A stretch of 64,000 bases of DNA from Fimbriimonas planktonicus (GCA_965234685.1 OZ248539.1:1736001-1800000); one strand, 5' to 3'; shown: positions 1 through 9,406, counted from the first letter of the stretch. The notes: generated by a model not told the origin, from the sequence alone. Made by a program: numbers and translations.

Positions 1-83
1 ACCTGTCGGTAGGCGTTTGAGTGCGCCTTCCCCATGAACTGATAACCGATTAAACCGACGTTGACTGTTTTCTTTCCCGACAT
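1..83 (-). CDS. Gfo/Idh/MocA family oxidoreductase, N-terminal fragment
   Basis: The gene runs off the left edge of the window; only the first 27 codons are present. They read MSGKKTVNVGLIGYQFMGKA and then HSNAYRQ. The G-L-I-G-Y-x-F-M-G-K-A-H-S-x-A-Y pattern is the Rossmann NAD(P)-binding start of Gfo/Idh/MocA sugar dehydrogenases and related exported oxidoreductases. AGGAG lies about 8 bases before the ATG at 83. The gene follows guaB on the same strand after about 50 bases, so co-transcription is possible. Substrate cannot be inferred from this fragment. Confidence 0.8.
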   Translation of the reverse strand, partial: MSGKKTVNVGLIGYQFMGKAHSNAYRQ

Positions 84-134
84 CGTTGTTGCTCCTGAAC
101 GAGCCCTTAGTTTGGCCGGAAGACGAGATAAATA

Positions 135-1613
135 TCAGTCGTTGTCGCTGTCGGCGTACGGAGAGCTGTAGTTGGGTGGCTCTTTCGTGATCATTACGTC
201 GTGCGGATGACTCTCTCGAAGTCCAGCATTGGTGATTTTCAGGAACTCGGCGTTCTCTCGAAGTTCGCTCAAAGTGCTCGCTCCCACGTATCCCATGCCC
301 GATCTTAATCCGCCGATGAGCTGGTTCATCGTGTCCGCAAGCGAACCTTTGAACGGAACTCGGCCCTCGACACCCTCAGGTACGAGGACGCCGCCTTTCT
401 CTTTGACCTGCATGTACCGGTCGCTGCTTCCCTGCCGCATCGCGCCGACGGACCCCATGCCTCGATAAACCTTATAGGCGCGGTTTCGGTAGATCTCAAT
501 CTCGCCAGGACTCTCCTCCGTTCCAGCGAACATGTTGCCCATCATCACACAACTTGCGCCGGCGGCCATGCTCTTGACCACGTCGCCCGACGATCGGATT
601 CCGCCGTCTGCGATCGTTGGGATGCCAAGCTCGTTAGCCGCTTCGCAGCAGTCCAACACCGCCGAAAACTGCGGCACACCAACGCCGGCAACAACTCGCG
701 TTGTACAAATCGAACCTGCGCCGATTCCGACGCGGAGCGCATCGGCACCGATCGCGACCAAGTCTCGGACCGACTCCTTTGTGGCGACGTTTCCTGCGAC
801 CACCTTAAGGTCGGGGAGTTTGTCTTTCAGCATCTTCAGGCAGTCCATAACGCCCTTCGAGTGGCCGTGCGCCGCGTCGATGACGATGAAGTCCGCACCT
901 GCTTCGTGAAGAGCCTTGGCTCTCTCAAATGGCTCTCGCAACGCCCCGATCGCCGCGCCAACTACGAGTCGCCCCTTCTGGTCTTTCGTAGCCAAAGGGT
1001 GACGTTGAACCTTCAGGATGTCCTTGATCGTAATGAGGCCGCGCAGTTTAAAATTGTCGTCAACCAGCGGAAGCTTCTCGATTCGATGCTTGGCGAGCAT
1101 CTCTTGAGCGGCCGCTAGATCGGTACCCACCGGTGCAGTAATCAGGTTTTCGCTCGTCATCCGAGAACGGATTGAAGCCGTGTAATCCGTTTCAAACCGA
1201 ATGTCTCGGTTGGTCAGAATCCCGACAAGCGTTCCGTCTTCGTCGATGATGGGGACACCGGAAATATGGAATCTCTCCATCAGGTTCACCGCATCTTGGA
1301 TGGACGCCTCAGGGCCAAGCTTAAACGGCTTGGTTATGACTCCGCTTTCGGAGCGTTTCACACGGTCGACCTGCTCGGTCTGCTGGTCGATGGTCATGTT
1401 TCGGTGAATGACCCCAACGCCGCCTTCTCGTGCGATGGCAATTGCTAGACGGGCGTCCGTAACCGTATCCATGGGTGCCGACACGATGGGCACTCGGAGT
1501 CTAATGGATGGGAGGAATTCGGTGGACAGGTCTACGTCGCTAGGAAGCACCTCGGTCTTTTTTGGGATGAGCAAAATGTCATCAAAGCTGAGGCCTTCTC
1601 TAAACGTGGGCAT
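135..1613 (-). CDS. guaB: Inosine-5'-monophosphate dehydrogenase
   Basis: Oxidises IMP to XMP with NAD, the committed step of GMP synthesis in the cytosol. The 492 residues match full-length bacterial IMPDH. A TIM-barrel start (FDDILLIPKK, near residue 10) is interrupted by a CBS-domain pair (about 95-205). The catalytic loop GAGSICTTR carries the active cysteine at about residue 303. The flap MGSVGAMRQGSSDRY lies in the C-terminal third. The start codon is preceded at 5 bases by CATAAT and shows no Shine-Dalgarno site, so a leaderless message is likely. Confidence 0.97.
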   Translation of the reverse strand: MPTFREGLSFDDILLIPKKTEVLPSDVDLSTEFLPSIRLRVPIVSAPMDTVTDARLAIAIAREGGVGVIHRNMTIDQQTEQVDRVKRSESGVITKPFKLGPEASIQDAVNLMERFHISGVPIIDEDGTLVGILTNRDIRFETDYTASIRSRMTSENLITAPVGTDLAAAQEMLAKHRIEKLPLVDDNFKLRGLITIKDILKVQRHPLATKDQKGRLVVGAAIGALREPFERAKALHEAGADFIVIDAAHGHSKGVMDCLKMLKDKLPDLKVVAGNVATKESVRDLVAIGADALRVGIGAGSICTTRVVAGVGVPQFSAVLDCCEAANELGIPTIADGGIRSSGDVVKSMAAGASCVMMGNMFAGTEESPGEIEIYRNRAYKVYRGMGSVGAMRQGSSDRYMQVKEKGGVLVPEGVEGRVPFKGSLADTMNQLIGGLRSGMGYVGASTLSELRENAEFLKITNAGLRESHPHDVMITKEPPNYSSPYADSDND

Positions 1614-1788
1614 AAGAAATTATGACCGAGACCACCGACGCGTTCGTGTCCGCCCACACACCTGATTGTCACTTGTCAGCGATACGATGGATTAAAGCTT
1701 CCGATAAATCACCGAATGTACTTGGACGATCCTCCGCACACGAGCAGACTTTTCCTCGTTTTCGCTCATCGGCAAAACCTGTTTCGCG

Positions 1789-1813
1789 TACTATCGATTG
1801 CGAAGCGGTTCGC
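1789..1813 (+). promoter_or_regulatory. Possible promoter and operator of the LacI-type gene
   Basis: TACTAT at 1789-1794 could be a -10 element. GCGAAGCGGTTCGC at 1800-1813 is an inverted repeat with 5-bp arms and a central CG, the form LacI/GalR proteins bind. It sits between the -10 and the regulator's start at 1834, as expected for autorepression. Known: many LacI-family genes are self-regulated. Inferred: that this short repeat is the site. Confidence 0.35.
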
Positions 1814-1833
1814 GAATTGTTTCATCTTTACCA

Positions 1834-2862
1834 ATGGCGGCCACGATAAAGGACATCGCACGAGTGCTCAAAATCAGCACCAGCACCGTGAGTTACGCTC
1901 TGAACGGTGGACCGAGAAGCGTTCCCGACGAAGTAAGGCAGCGTGTACTCGCCACTGCTGCCGAACTCGGATATCGACCCAATCGCCTCGCAAAGTCGAT
2001 GGTCACCGGAAAAACGAGCACCATTGGGATTATTCCGCCCGGGACCTCAATTCTTGCTGCCGTAGGTCCATTTTTCCAAGTCGTCCTCAACGGAATTCTC
2101 TCGGCCGCCGAGGAAGTGAAGCACGACGTGCTGATCTTTACCGGGTTCAGCGATGGAAATGAAGATCGCTTTCTCGATAGTGTCCTGGACGGACGCGTTG
2201 ACGGCCTCATTTTTTTAGCTCCTCCAAAGGACACGAAAATATTCGCCCACCCGGAGCTTGCAAAGGTGCCGCACGTAATGACGAACTGTTGGTCGCCAAC
2301 CTCGGTGCCAGCGATCAACTGCGATAACGCAACGGGCATTCACGACGCGCTCCAACATCTGGTCGATTTGGGCCATCGGAGCATCGGCATGCTCTATGGC
2401 AAGTTCGATCTTGACGACGGCGTCCAGCGTCATCGCGCCTTCATCGACTTCATGACTGCGGCGCAACTTCCTATTCGGCAAGAGTGGCTGAAGAATGGCC
2501 ACTTCACCCCCGCGGGCGGTTACAGCGCAGCCCACGAACTACTGTCACAAAAGAACCGACCCACCGCGGTTGTATGTTGCAACGACGAGATGGCGGTTGG
2601 TTTCGTTCGTGCCGCGGCCGAACTCAAGATTGACGTTCCCGACCAAGTAAGTGTTATCGGGTTTGACGATTCCCCAATTGCGGCTTCTGTCCATCCGCCG
2701 ATCACGACCATGCGCCAGCCATTAGAAGAAATGGGGCGAGCTGCCGTGCTCACACTTTCCGCTCTGGTCTCCGGGCTGCCAGTCCAAAATCAAACTTTCG
2801 CGGCCCAGCTCATTGTCCGAGCCTCCACAAGCGCCGCACCAAGCGCTCCCTCCAAAAACTGA
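1834..2862 (+). CDS. LacI family transcriptional regulator
   Basis: A 342-residue DNA-binding repressor. The N-terminal LacI helix-turn-helix reads TIKDIARVLKISTSTVSYAL, followed by the hinge sequence RPNRLAKSMVTGKTSTIG. A periplasmic-binding-protein-like sensor domain fills the rest and ends with the usual IGFDDSPIAASVHPPITTMR segment. The ATG at 1834 is chosen because the helix-turn-helix begins there; an in-frame start 36 bases upstream would add a non-homologous tail. The ligand is unknown, but sugar metabolism is typical of the family. No sugar operon lies beside it. Confidence 0.93.
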   Translation: MAATIKDIARVLKISTSTVSYALNGGPRSVPDEVRQRVLATAAELGYRPNRLAKSMVTGKTSTIGIIPPGTSILAAVGPFFQVVLNGILSAAEEVKHDVLIFTGFSDGNEDRFLDSVLDGRVDGLIFLAPPKDTKIFAHPELAKVPHVMTNCWSPTSVPAINCDNATGIHDALQHLVDLGHRSIGMLYGKFDLDDGVQRHRAFIDFMTAAQLPIRQEWLKNGHFTPAGGYSAAHELLSQKNRPTAVVCCNDEMAVGFVRAAAELKIDVPDQVSVIGFDDSPIAASVHPPITTMRQPLEEMGRAAVLTLSALVSGLPVQNQTFAAQLIVRASTSAAPSAPSKN

Positions 2863-2901
2863 ATTGAACCTGTGTCGGGCGTTTTAGGAGCACCTGCCCG
2901 G

Positions 2902-2907
2902 TACAAT
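2902..2907 (+). promoter_or_regulatory. -10 element of ahcY, leaderless type
   Basis: TACAAT at 2902-2907 ends 7 bases before the ahcY ATG at 2915. With the usual 6-7 base distance from -10 to the start site, transcription would begin at or next to the A of ATG. A purine-rich TTAGGAG lies further upstream, outside such a transcript. Confidence 0.5.
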
Positions 2908-2914
2908 CATCGCA

Positions 2915-4180
2915 ATGGTCACCATTTCCCACGACGTTGCTAACCTGGAGCTAGCACGGCTCGGACGAGATCGAATTGCCTGGGCAGAACGAGACATGCC
3001 CGTTCTTCGAGCCATCCGAGAACGATTCGCAAAAGAGAAGCCACTCCAGGGCCAACGGATCACTGCTTGCCTGCACGTTACGACGGAAACGGCCAACCTC
3101 ATGCACACATTGGTGGTTGGCGGTGCGGAAGTGGCTATCTGTGCCAGTAACCCTTTGAGCACGCAAGACGATGTTGCCGCATCCTTGGTCGCTGACTTCG
3201 GCGTTCACACGTTCTGCATTAAGGGCGAGAACAACGAGACTTATTACCGACACATCCATCAAGCGCTTGACATCAAGCCGACGATCACGATGGACGACGG
3301 CGCCGATACCGTTGGCGTCATCCACAACGATCGCCGCGACCTGATCGAGGGAATCATCGGCGGCACCGAAGAAACCACCACCGGCGTCATCCGACTCCGA
3401 GCCATGGCGGCAGACGGAGTTCTTGAATACCCAGTCATCGCCATCAACGACGCCGACACGAAGCACCTCTTTGACAACCGCTACGGCACCGGTCAAAGCA
3501 CTCTCGATGGCATCCTCCGCGCAACCAACATGCTCCTTGCGGGCCGCGTGGTTGTCGTTTGCGGATACGGCTGGTGCGGACGAGGCGTCGCTTCCCGTGC
3601 GAAGGGCATGGGATCTCACGTCATCGTTACGGAAATCGATCCGACCAGCGCGCTAGAAGCCGTGATGGACGGATTCACCGTGATGCCGATCGCCGAAGCC
3701 GCCAAGGTGGGTGATCTCTTCATCACCACCACGGGTAACAAGAACGTAGTTGCTGCTTCCGCCTTCGCGAACATGAAGGATGGAGCGATCATCTGCAATA
3801 GCGGACACTTCAACGCGGAAATCGACATCCCGACGCTCGAAAAGCTCTCGGTCTCGAAGACAGTTGCTCGCCCGTTTGTTGATGAGTACAAGCTCGCCGA
3901 TGGCCGTCGAATCTACTTGCTCGGCGAAGGTCGACTGATTAACCTCGCTGCGGCCGAAGGACACCCAGCATCGGTCATGGACATGAGCTTTGCGAACCAA
4001 GCCCTTTGCGTCGAGTTGCTGGTGAACGAGGCGAAAGGCTTCACCAAGAGCGTTTACTCCGTACCAAAGGACATCGACAAGGAAGTCGCGCGACTGAAGC
4101 TCGCTTCGATGGGTATTCAAATCGACTCCCTCACGAACGAGCAGACGGCGTACCTCAACAGCTGGCAAGAAGGAACCTAG
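2915..4180 (+). CDS. ahcY: Adenosylhomocysteinase (S-adenosylhomocysteine hydrolase)
   Basis: Splits S-adenosylhomocysteine into adenosine and homocysteine in the cytosol, relieving inhibition of methyltransferases. The 421-residue length is that of the short bacterial/archaeal form without the 40-residue insert. Visible landmarks are the substrate region GCLHVTTETANLM-like (ITACLHVTTETANLMHTLV), the NAD-binding loop CGYGWCGRGVASRAKGMG near residue 215, the signature EGHPASVMDMSFANQ, and a C-terminus ending YLNSWQEGT, close to the family's usual ending. It stands alone between the LacI gene and a perfect terminator hairpin. Confidence 0.96.
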   Translation: MVTISHDVANLELARLGRDRIAWAERDMPVLRAIRERFAKEKPLQGQRITACLHVTTETANLMHTLVVGGAEVAICASNPLSTQDDVAASLVADFGVHTFCIKGENNETYYRHIHQALDIKPTITMDDGADTVGVIHNDRRDLIEGIIGGTEETTTGVIRLRAMAADGVLEYPVIAINDADTKHLFDNRYGTGQSTLDGILRATNMLLAGRVVVVCGYGWCGRGVASRAKGMGSHVIVTEIDPTSALEAVMDGFTVMPIAEAAKVGDLFITTTGNKNVVAASAFANMKDGAIICNSGHFNAEIDIPTLEKLSVSKTVARPFVDEYKLADGRRIYLLGEGRLINLAAAEGHPASVMDMSFANQALCVELLVNEAKGFTKSVYSVPKDIDKEVARLKLASMGIQIDSLTNEQTAYLNSWQEGT

Positions 4181-4195
4181 TCGAACGTACAAAAG

Positions 4196-4231
4196 AGCCC
4201 AGCCCCGAATATTCGGGGCTGGGCTTTTTTT
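4196..4231 (+). terminator. Rho-independent terminator after ahcY (bidirectional)
   Basis: A perfect inverted repeat with 15-base arms (4196-4210 and 4211-4225), rich in GC and containing CCCAGCCCCG, is followed on the + strand by a run of seven T. On the other strand the stem is followed by TCTTTTG. It lies between ahcY and the converging DUF1501 gene and can serve both. Confidence 0.9.
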
Positions 4232-4233
4232 GT

Positions 4234-5583
4234 TTAAGCTGCGCGGACAGCGTTTCGGAAGGTTGGCGTATAGCCGGAATCTGGGAAGACGGCACTCAAG
4301 TTCGTGTTCTTAAGTCGCTTCTGAACAACTTCCGCAATGATGTCGCGGTAGTCCGTCGTTATTGCCAGAGCGTTGTGCTCGTGCAGCAGCTCGGACGCGA
4401 GTCCCGGCCAAGTGCCAAGCACCTGTCCGCCGTTTACATTCTTTCCGAGAAGCATCATCACGTTTCCGTGGCCGTGGTCGGTACCGTAGTTTCCGTTCTG
4501 TTGAACGGTTCGACCGAACTCCGAAACGATGGCAACCGTCACGTTGCCCATAAATCCGGAAGCTTCCAAGTCGGTGTAGAGCGCGCGCAAGTTCGTTGCG
4601 AGCGAGTACATCCCCATGTACATCGGACCGTAGTACTCAAATGGAGCTTGATACTCGTGGGTATCCCATCCACCAAAGTCGACGTGCACCGCTTCAACCC
4701 CGACATCGGCGCGAATGAGAGATGCGGCGGCCCTTAAAGAGTTGCCAAAGTCGCTCGCTGAGCCGTAGGTTCCGCCGCCGTTTGGCATCGGCTGGTTGTA
4801 CTGCGCTCCGCCCGCGGGTTGATAGTTCGAGAAGTTGAGACTGCGCAACAGGTCAATTGTCTTGAACGTGTTATCTGCCGCTTCGGCCAGACCCGGCTGA
4901 GCGGCGGCATATGCCTGGCGCAGCCAGTTCACACGAGCCGCCTCAGATTCGGACCGCCCGCCGTAGCGAGTGTCTTCCATGTTTGCGAGCGTCGTGGTTC
5001 TTGGGCCGCCTTCCAGAGTGAGCGCCAACGTACCGCTTAATCCAACGGCACGCAGCAACGCCCCCTCTTTCATTTCCCCGATGCTGGCTAGGTGTCTTCC
5101 GAGCCAACCGGTCCAGAGATTCTTGTCTGCCTTACCCGCTTCCATGAACTGCTGTGCATCGAAGTGCGAGCGCGTATTGTTCGTAAGGCCGGTTGCGTGA
5201 ACGACCAAGAAGTGCCCAAGGTCATACAGTTCCTTGAGTGGCTGCATGGCCGGAGGGAGACCAAAGAATCCGTTGAGGTCAACGGCGCGGTTTGCGTTCG
5301 TGGTCTGGTCTGGTGGCGGTACAGCCAGCGACGATCGGTGCTGATAGTAGGCCGGATCGCCGTAAGGGACGCACACAGTTAGACCATCGCACCCACCACG
5401 AAGGTAGACCGAGATTAGAACGTCGCGATCTGCCGGGCCGAACTTGCCGCGGTAATCGCTTCCAAAAGTAACGGACGGCATCCATGCGGGAGCAAGTCCT
5501 TGGAGAGCTTGGCGACCCATCTTTTCGATAAGGCCACGACGACTAAGATTTTCGTACTCTTGACAACCAACTTTTCGTTGCAT
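4234..5583 (-). CDS. DUF1501 domain protein, partner of DUF1800 gene
   Basis: A probably exported protein of 449 residues in the DUF1501 family, which belongs to the alkaline phosphatase/sulfatase superfamily. It has the family's RDVLISVYLRGGCDGLTVCV start, a central VDFGGWDTHEYQ stretch, and VAIVSEFGRTVQQNGNYGTDHGHGNVM-type metal-site residues (ExxRT...DHGxG) near residue 370. SRRGLIEKMG near the N-terminus looks like a twin-arginine signal. The ATG at 5583 is chosen because GGAGAG precedes it. It follows the DUF1800 gene by 10 bases; this pair is widespread, but its biochemical role is not established. Confidence 0.88.
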   Translation of the reverse strand: MQRKVGCQEYENLSRRGLIEKMGRQALQGLAPAWMPSVTFGSDYRGKFGPADRDVLISVYLRGGCDGLTVCVPYGDPAYYQHRSSLAVPPPDQTTNANRAVDLNGFFGLPPAMQPLKELYDLGHFLVVHATGLTNNTRSHFDAQQFMEAGKADKNLWTGWLGRHLASIGEMKEGALLRAVGLSGTLALTLEGGPRTTTLANMEDTRYGGRSESEAARVNWLRQAYAAAQPGLAEAADNTFKTIDLLRSLNFSNYQPAGGAQYNQPMPNGGGTYGSASDFGNSLRAAASLIRADVGVEAVHVDFGGWDTHEYQAPFEYYGPMYMGMYSLATNLRALYTDLEASGFMGNVTVAIVSEFGRTVQQNGNYGTDHGHGNVMMLLGKNVNGGQVLGTWPGLASELLHEHNALAITTDYRDIIAEVVQKRLKNTNLSAVFPDSGYTPTFRNAVRAA

Positions 5584-5593
5584 TTTGCTCTCC

Positions 5594-7111
5594 TCAATAC
5601 ATCTGGAACTCAGGCGAGGCAAGGGCCAAGCCAAAAGCTTCTCGAATCTGGGTGTTCGTCGCGGTGCTGTTTAAAACCCCTCGGAACTGCTCTCGACGAA
5701 CGGCGCTCATTGGGCCGCCAAAGAGGTTTCGCTCGATTCCCCTAATGACGCCGTCTCGGGTGCGATCCTTGAACAATCCGTAGACGTCCACCCGGGCGTT
5801 CCACAGCCAGTTCATCGGCATTTGGAACGCCATGTACCAGCGCGGCCGAAGGTTTTCGACCCACACGTTCATCGCATCTGGGTATCCATTCGGTGGCGCC
5901 CAGTGCAGTGGCACTTGTCGCATGTTGTTGAGCAGTTCCCAGATGATCGATTCCGAATCGGTCATTTCCGCTTTCATTGCTCGGAGCGATGAAATAGTGA
6001 AGTGGTACGGACGCTTGAACTTCGGCTTGTACCACTTCGACAAACGGATGTCTCGGAGGATGTAGTTCAGAACCGTTCGAATGTTGCCGTTCGAAGAGAG
6101 GAAGGCATTGGCCGCCGCCTCGATCGTGTTGTAGCTGGGTTCGTAAGACAGGAACTTTCGGCACAATTTCCGTGCGATGTTCCAAGCCGTGGATGGGTGG
6201 GTTGCCAATCGCTGCAAAAGCAAGTCGCCCTGCGCTTGGCCACCGGCCGGGATCAGGTGTTCTGGCAGATCGCCCATAAAGTAGCGCTGACTCGTATCGT
6301 GCCGGTCCGCGTAAAACTTAAACTTGCCCCAGTTTCGGTTGGTCGTTTGGTCCCATGGCCATTCGTAGTAGCCGTCCATTCCCCATCCCGTGAAGACTGC
6401 GGTAGCGGTTTCAACGTCGCGCTGGGTGTATCCGCCGTCCACGCCAAGGGTGTGGAGTTCCAAAAGCTCTCGGCCAAAGTTCTGGTTCGTAAAGCCGTTC
6501 ACATTGTTGAGGTTGTCCAAGTACCACATCACCTGAACCTGCTTCACGACATTTGTGAGAAGCGTGTGGAAACTACCCAAGCAGTACTTGCGAATCGTGG
6601 CGATGTGCGTCGGCATCAACTCGCTCGCAGAGTTGTGGATGTAGACGTTGAAGTGGTCAAGCCAAAACTCGACCATGATCTCCTGAAGCTGACGTTTTGA
6701 GTAGATTGCCCGAACGATCTGCGACTGAACGCACTCCCAACTTGGATCGATACTTTCATCCAAGCCGCGCAAACAGTTGTACGGAGTCATGTCGAGCGAC
6801 TGGAATTGTCGGAGCCGCGATGCACATTCCGAGTCATCGATTTCGAGCGGGCTAAGTTGCTCTTCGAGATATGCCGCGTAGCCAATGTTGTCGAAGCGAT
6901 CGGCCTCTTCTCTTGTGAGTCCGTAAGTTATTCGGTTCACAAGGCCGTAGGTCCCCATGCCCCGCTCGGTGCCAATGGGTCCAGGCTGAATTCGACCGCC
7001 GGCCCAGTCTTGGGCTTTCGAAGTTTGTGCCAAAGCGAGCGCACCAATCGACGCTGCCCCAGCTTGCAAAAACGCGCGCCTCGAGGCGCCATCCGCAGTG
7101 TTTTGACTCAT
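5594..7111 (-). CDS. DUF1800 domain protein with twin-arginine signal
   Basis: A 505-residue exported protein of the DUF1800 family. The N-terminus carries SRRAFLQAGAASIGALALA, a clear Tat signal with SRRxFLQ. The family core is visible: HLLNRITYG-like GLVNRITYGLTREEADR near residue 55, WLDHFNVY, and NFGRELLELHTLGVDGGYT with the following FTGWG. GGGAGAG gives a good ribosome site before the ATG at 7111. It is the first gene of a two-gene operon with the DUF1501 gene. The family is frequent in Planctomycetes, Acidobacteria and Armatimonadota; its function is unknown. Confidence 0.9.
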   Translation of the reverse strand: MSQNTADGASRRAFLQAGAASIGALALAQTSKAQDWAGGRIQPGPIGTERGMGTYGLVNRITYGLTREEADRFDNIGYAAYLEEQLSPLEIDDSECASRLRQFQSLDMTPYNCLRGLDESIDPSWECVQSQIVRAIYSKRQLQEIMVEFWLDHFNVYIHNSASELMPTHIATIRKYCLGSFHTLLTNVVKQVQVMWYLDNLNNVNGFTNQNFGRELLELHTLGVDGGYTQRDVETATAVFTGWGMDGYYEWPWDQTTNRNWGKFKFYADRHDTSQRYFMGDLPEHLIPAGGQAQGDLLLQRLATHPSTAWNIARKLCRKFLSYEPSYNTIEAAANAFLSSNGNIRTVLNYILRDIRLSKWYKPKFKRPYHFTISSLRAMKAEMTDSESIIWELLNNMRQVPLHWAPPNGYPDAMNVWVENLRPRWYMAFQMPMNWLWNARVDVYGLFKDRTRDGVIRGIERNLFGGPMSAVRREQFRGVLNSTATNTQIREAFGLALASPEFQMY

Positions 7112-7132
7112 GTTCGTCTCTCCCTTCCCAAT

Positions 7133-7173
7133 AAAATGATCTGAGCCGCATAGCCTGCGGCTCAGATCATTTT
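7133..7173 (-). terminator. Terminator hairpin after asd
   Basis: A perfect 18-base inverted repeat (7133-7150 and 7156-7173) has a 5-base loop. Read on the minus strand, the stem ends in CATTTTATT. It separates asd from the DUF1800-DUF1501 operon, whose ribosome site begins only about 10 bases further on. Confidence 0.8.
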
Positions 7174-7253
7174 AGGCACTAATTTGGGTTTCGGTGCAGA
7201 AAAGTGTGACACCCCCGCGTTTCCAACGAAATCCCAGCAACTCTTACTAGGGC

Positions 7254-8285
7254 TTAGGTTGGGAGATAACCGCGATCTTGCATTAATTCTGCAATTTGAA
7301 CGGCGTTCAACGCGGCACCTTTCAAAAGCTGGTCCCCCGCGATGAACATGCAAAGGCCGTTAGGGTTGCTAACATCCGGACGAATTCTCCCGACCAAGAC
7401 ATCGTTCTGTTCTCCAGCCAAGCGCGGCATCGGGAATCGGTTCGCCTCACGAACATCCACCAACCGGACGCCTGCCGCATCGGTCAGCACGTCTCTAACC
7501 GCTTCCACGGTTGGCGCTTCTTCGGCGAACTCCACGGTCACGGATTCGCAGTGAGCCCGAAGAACCGGCACTCGAACACAAGTCACGTTGAACCGGATGG
7601 ATTCATCGCCCAAAATTTTCCGAGATTCCGCCATGACTTTAGCTTCCTCCTCATTCGCTCCGGACTCCAAGATCGGGGTGTTGTGGCTGAAAACATTAAA
7701 GGCGTAGGGAGGCAATCCCTCGGGTCGATTGTCAGTGCCTTCTTCCCCGTCCAAGTAGGCCTTGGTGTCATCGAGCAGGTACTGCATCATTGCCGCCCCG
7801 CCCCCGCTTGCGCTCTGGTAGGTGCTTACAATCACGCGCTGAATTGAGCCCAGCGCTCGCAAGGGCGCGAGCGCCATGCACAAGATGATCGCGGTGCAAT
7901 TTGGGACCGCCACCAACTTCGTCGATTCCGTGATGGCATTCCCATTGATCTCGGGAACAACCAGAGGGACGTCATCCACCATTCGAAACGCACTCGAGTT
8001 GTCAATCACAACCGCCCCAGCGGAGGTCGCGACAGATGCCCATTCTTTGGACCGAGTCGCCCCCGCGCTGAAGAAGGCAACATCCACGCCGTCAAAGGCA
8101 TCGGCCGAAACCGCGTGAATAGGCAGTGACTCGCCCTGAAAATCTGCGGTTTTGCCCGCCGACCTCGCGCTTGCGAGAAGTCTCAATTCACTGACGGGAA
8201 AGTTTCTCTGTTCGAACAGTCGAAGAAATTCACCGCCGACCGCACCTGTTGCGCCGAGAACCGCAACCTTTAATCCTGTTGACAC
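7254..8285 (-). CDS. asd: Aspartate-semialdehyde dehydrogenase
   Basis: Reduces aspartyl phosphate to aspartate semialdehyde with NADPH, feeding lysine/diaminopimelate, threonine and methionine synthesis. The 343 residues match the bacterial family. They show the nucleotide loop GATGAVGGEFL near residue 10, the active-site cysteine in VAVPNCTAIIL (about residue 130), the QSASGGGAAMM segment, and the C-terminal VRVPVLRAHCESVTVEF with the catalytic histidine region. The start is a GTG at 8285. TATCAC ends 7 bases upstream, with no Shine-Dalgarno site, suggesting a leaderless mRNA. Confidence 0.96.
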   Translation of the reverse strand: MSTGLKVAVLGATGAVGGEFLRLFEQRNFPVSELRLLASARSAGKTADFQGESLPIHAVSADAFDGVDVAFFSAGATRSKEWASVATSAGAVVIDNSSAFRMVDDVPLVVPEINGNAITESTKLVAVPNCTAIILCMALAPLRALGSIQRVIVSTYQSASGGGAAMMQYLLDDTKAYLDGEEGTDNRPEGLPPYAFNVFSHNTPILESGANEEEAKVMAESRKILGDESIRFNVTCVRVPVLRAHCESVTVEFAEEAPTVEAVRDVLTDAAGVRLVDVREANRFPMPRLAGEQNDVLVGRIRPDVSNPNGLCMFIAGDQLLKGAALNAVQIAELMQDRGYLPT

Positions 8286-8358
8286 GACAAAGGTGATACC
8301 TGAGGTTCGTCACCAACATGGCGTGTATTCGTTGTACACTCCATACCGGGGGAAAGGG

Positions 8359-9282
8359 GTGCGATCAGAGGAAATTGAGAATCATTTAGAAATCAGCTTT
8401 GATTGCGGCCCGCATGCCTCGTTTAACCGAAAACCCGAATTTCAGGGCCACGGGCACATTCGATGTGATAGCTATAGCGGCACGAATCTACGCACGGCGA
8501 ACGGACACCTGACCATTCCAGAGGGAATGGCTGCCGTTGCGCTCAACTATTACGGCACGCTTATCGCCCGGCACACCGCCCACGGGCCGTTGGTACTGAT
8601 TCCGCCCCGAAGCGTGCTTTTTGCGCGATCCTCTGAACTTCTGCTCCAAGCCGCGCGCGGAGATCACCAGGCAACCGTGATCTCTTGGAACCTGAAGTCC
8701 ACCCCTGTGCTTGAAAGCTGGCTCGCTCGAACCGCAAAGTCAGATCCCAATTTGGCACGCAGCGTTTCCTGCCGACCGTTTTCTCCGTTTTTCCTGAAAT
8801 CTATTGATCGGCTGCAAGATGCCATTGCGCGCCCGTCGGAAAGCAGCGAGCTGCACGTGCTAAGCGTGGTTTATGAGATTTCTGCGCACCTGATGCTGAG
8901 CCCGAACTTGGTACAGCTTTCGGCAACTCCGCCGGACCTTCCAGAAACGGTGAGCGAACTCGTCCAAGCCGTTCGAGAGAATCCAGTGGGGCCTTGGCCG
9001 CTACGCGATGCGGCAGACCGTGCCGGCTACTCACCCTTCCACTTCAGCCGCGTCTTCAAGGGCTTGGTTGGATACGGATTCCACGAATACGTGGACCGCT
9101 GCCGAACAGAATCAGCGGTTCGGATTTTGGTGAGTTCAGACAAGCCGGTGGACAAAGTTGCGCAAATCGCTGGTTTCGGCACGACCCAAGGGCTTCGGGA
9201 AAGCATCAAAGAGTATCTCGGTCTCGTGCCATCCGAGCTTCGATCGACCAACGACGGCGGAAGTTCTACCGAAGAGGCTTGA
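8359..9282 (+). CDS. AraC family transcriptional regulator
   Basis: A one-component regulator of about 307 residues. The C-terminal 100 residues hold the double helix-turn-helix, with RDAADRAGYSPFHFSRVFKG as the first helix set and DKVAQIAGFGTTQGLRESIK as the second. The N-terminal part is an unassigned sensor domain. A longer reading frame extends back into the asd promoter, but GTG at 8359, preceded by the purine-rich GGGGGAAAGG and by TACACT at 8335-8340, is the more likely start. It is divergent from asd, 73 bases apart. The ligand is unknown. Confidence 0.82.
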   Translation: MRSEEIENHLEISFDCGPHASFNRKPEFQGHGHIRCDSYSGTNLRTANGHLTIPEGMAAVALNYYGTLIARHTAHGPLVLIPPRSVLFARSSELLLQAARGDHQATVISWNLKSTPVLESWLARTAKSDPNLARSVSCRPFSPFFLKSIDRLQDAIARPSESSELHVLSVVYEISAHLMLSPNLVQLSATPPDLPETVSELVQAVRENPVGPWPLRDAADRAGYSPFHFSRVFKGLVGYGFHEYVDRCRTESAVRILVSSDKPVDKVAQIAGFGTTQGLRESIKEYLGLVPSELRSTNDGGSSTEEA

Positions 9283-9310
9283 CTTTTAGCCCCAAACATG
9301 GGAATAATAC
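9279..9310 (+). promoter_or_regulatory. Promoter of initiator tRNA gene
   Basis: TTGACT at 9279-9284 overlaps the stop region of the AraC gene. It is followed 18 bases later by AATAAT (9303-9308), which merges into TAATAC. This is a close match to a housekeeping sigma promoter and ends about 10 bases before the tRNA. Confidence 0.65.
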
Positions 9311-9319
9311 TAGTTCCAT

Positions 9320-9396
<77 letters not shown>

Positions 9397-9406
9397 AATT
9401 CACTTC

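Noticed and set aside
6002..6700. 232-codon + strand frame within the DUF1800 gene
   Set aside because: Antisense shadow without start context; the DUF1800 family motifs lie on the other strand.
8152..8358. N-terminal extension of the AraC gene into asd
   Set aside because: It overlaps the start of asd on the other strand and has no homology to the sensor domain; GTG 8359 with purine-rich upstream sequence is preferred.
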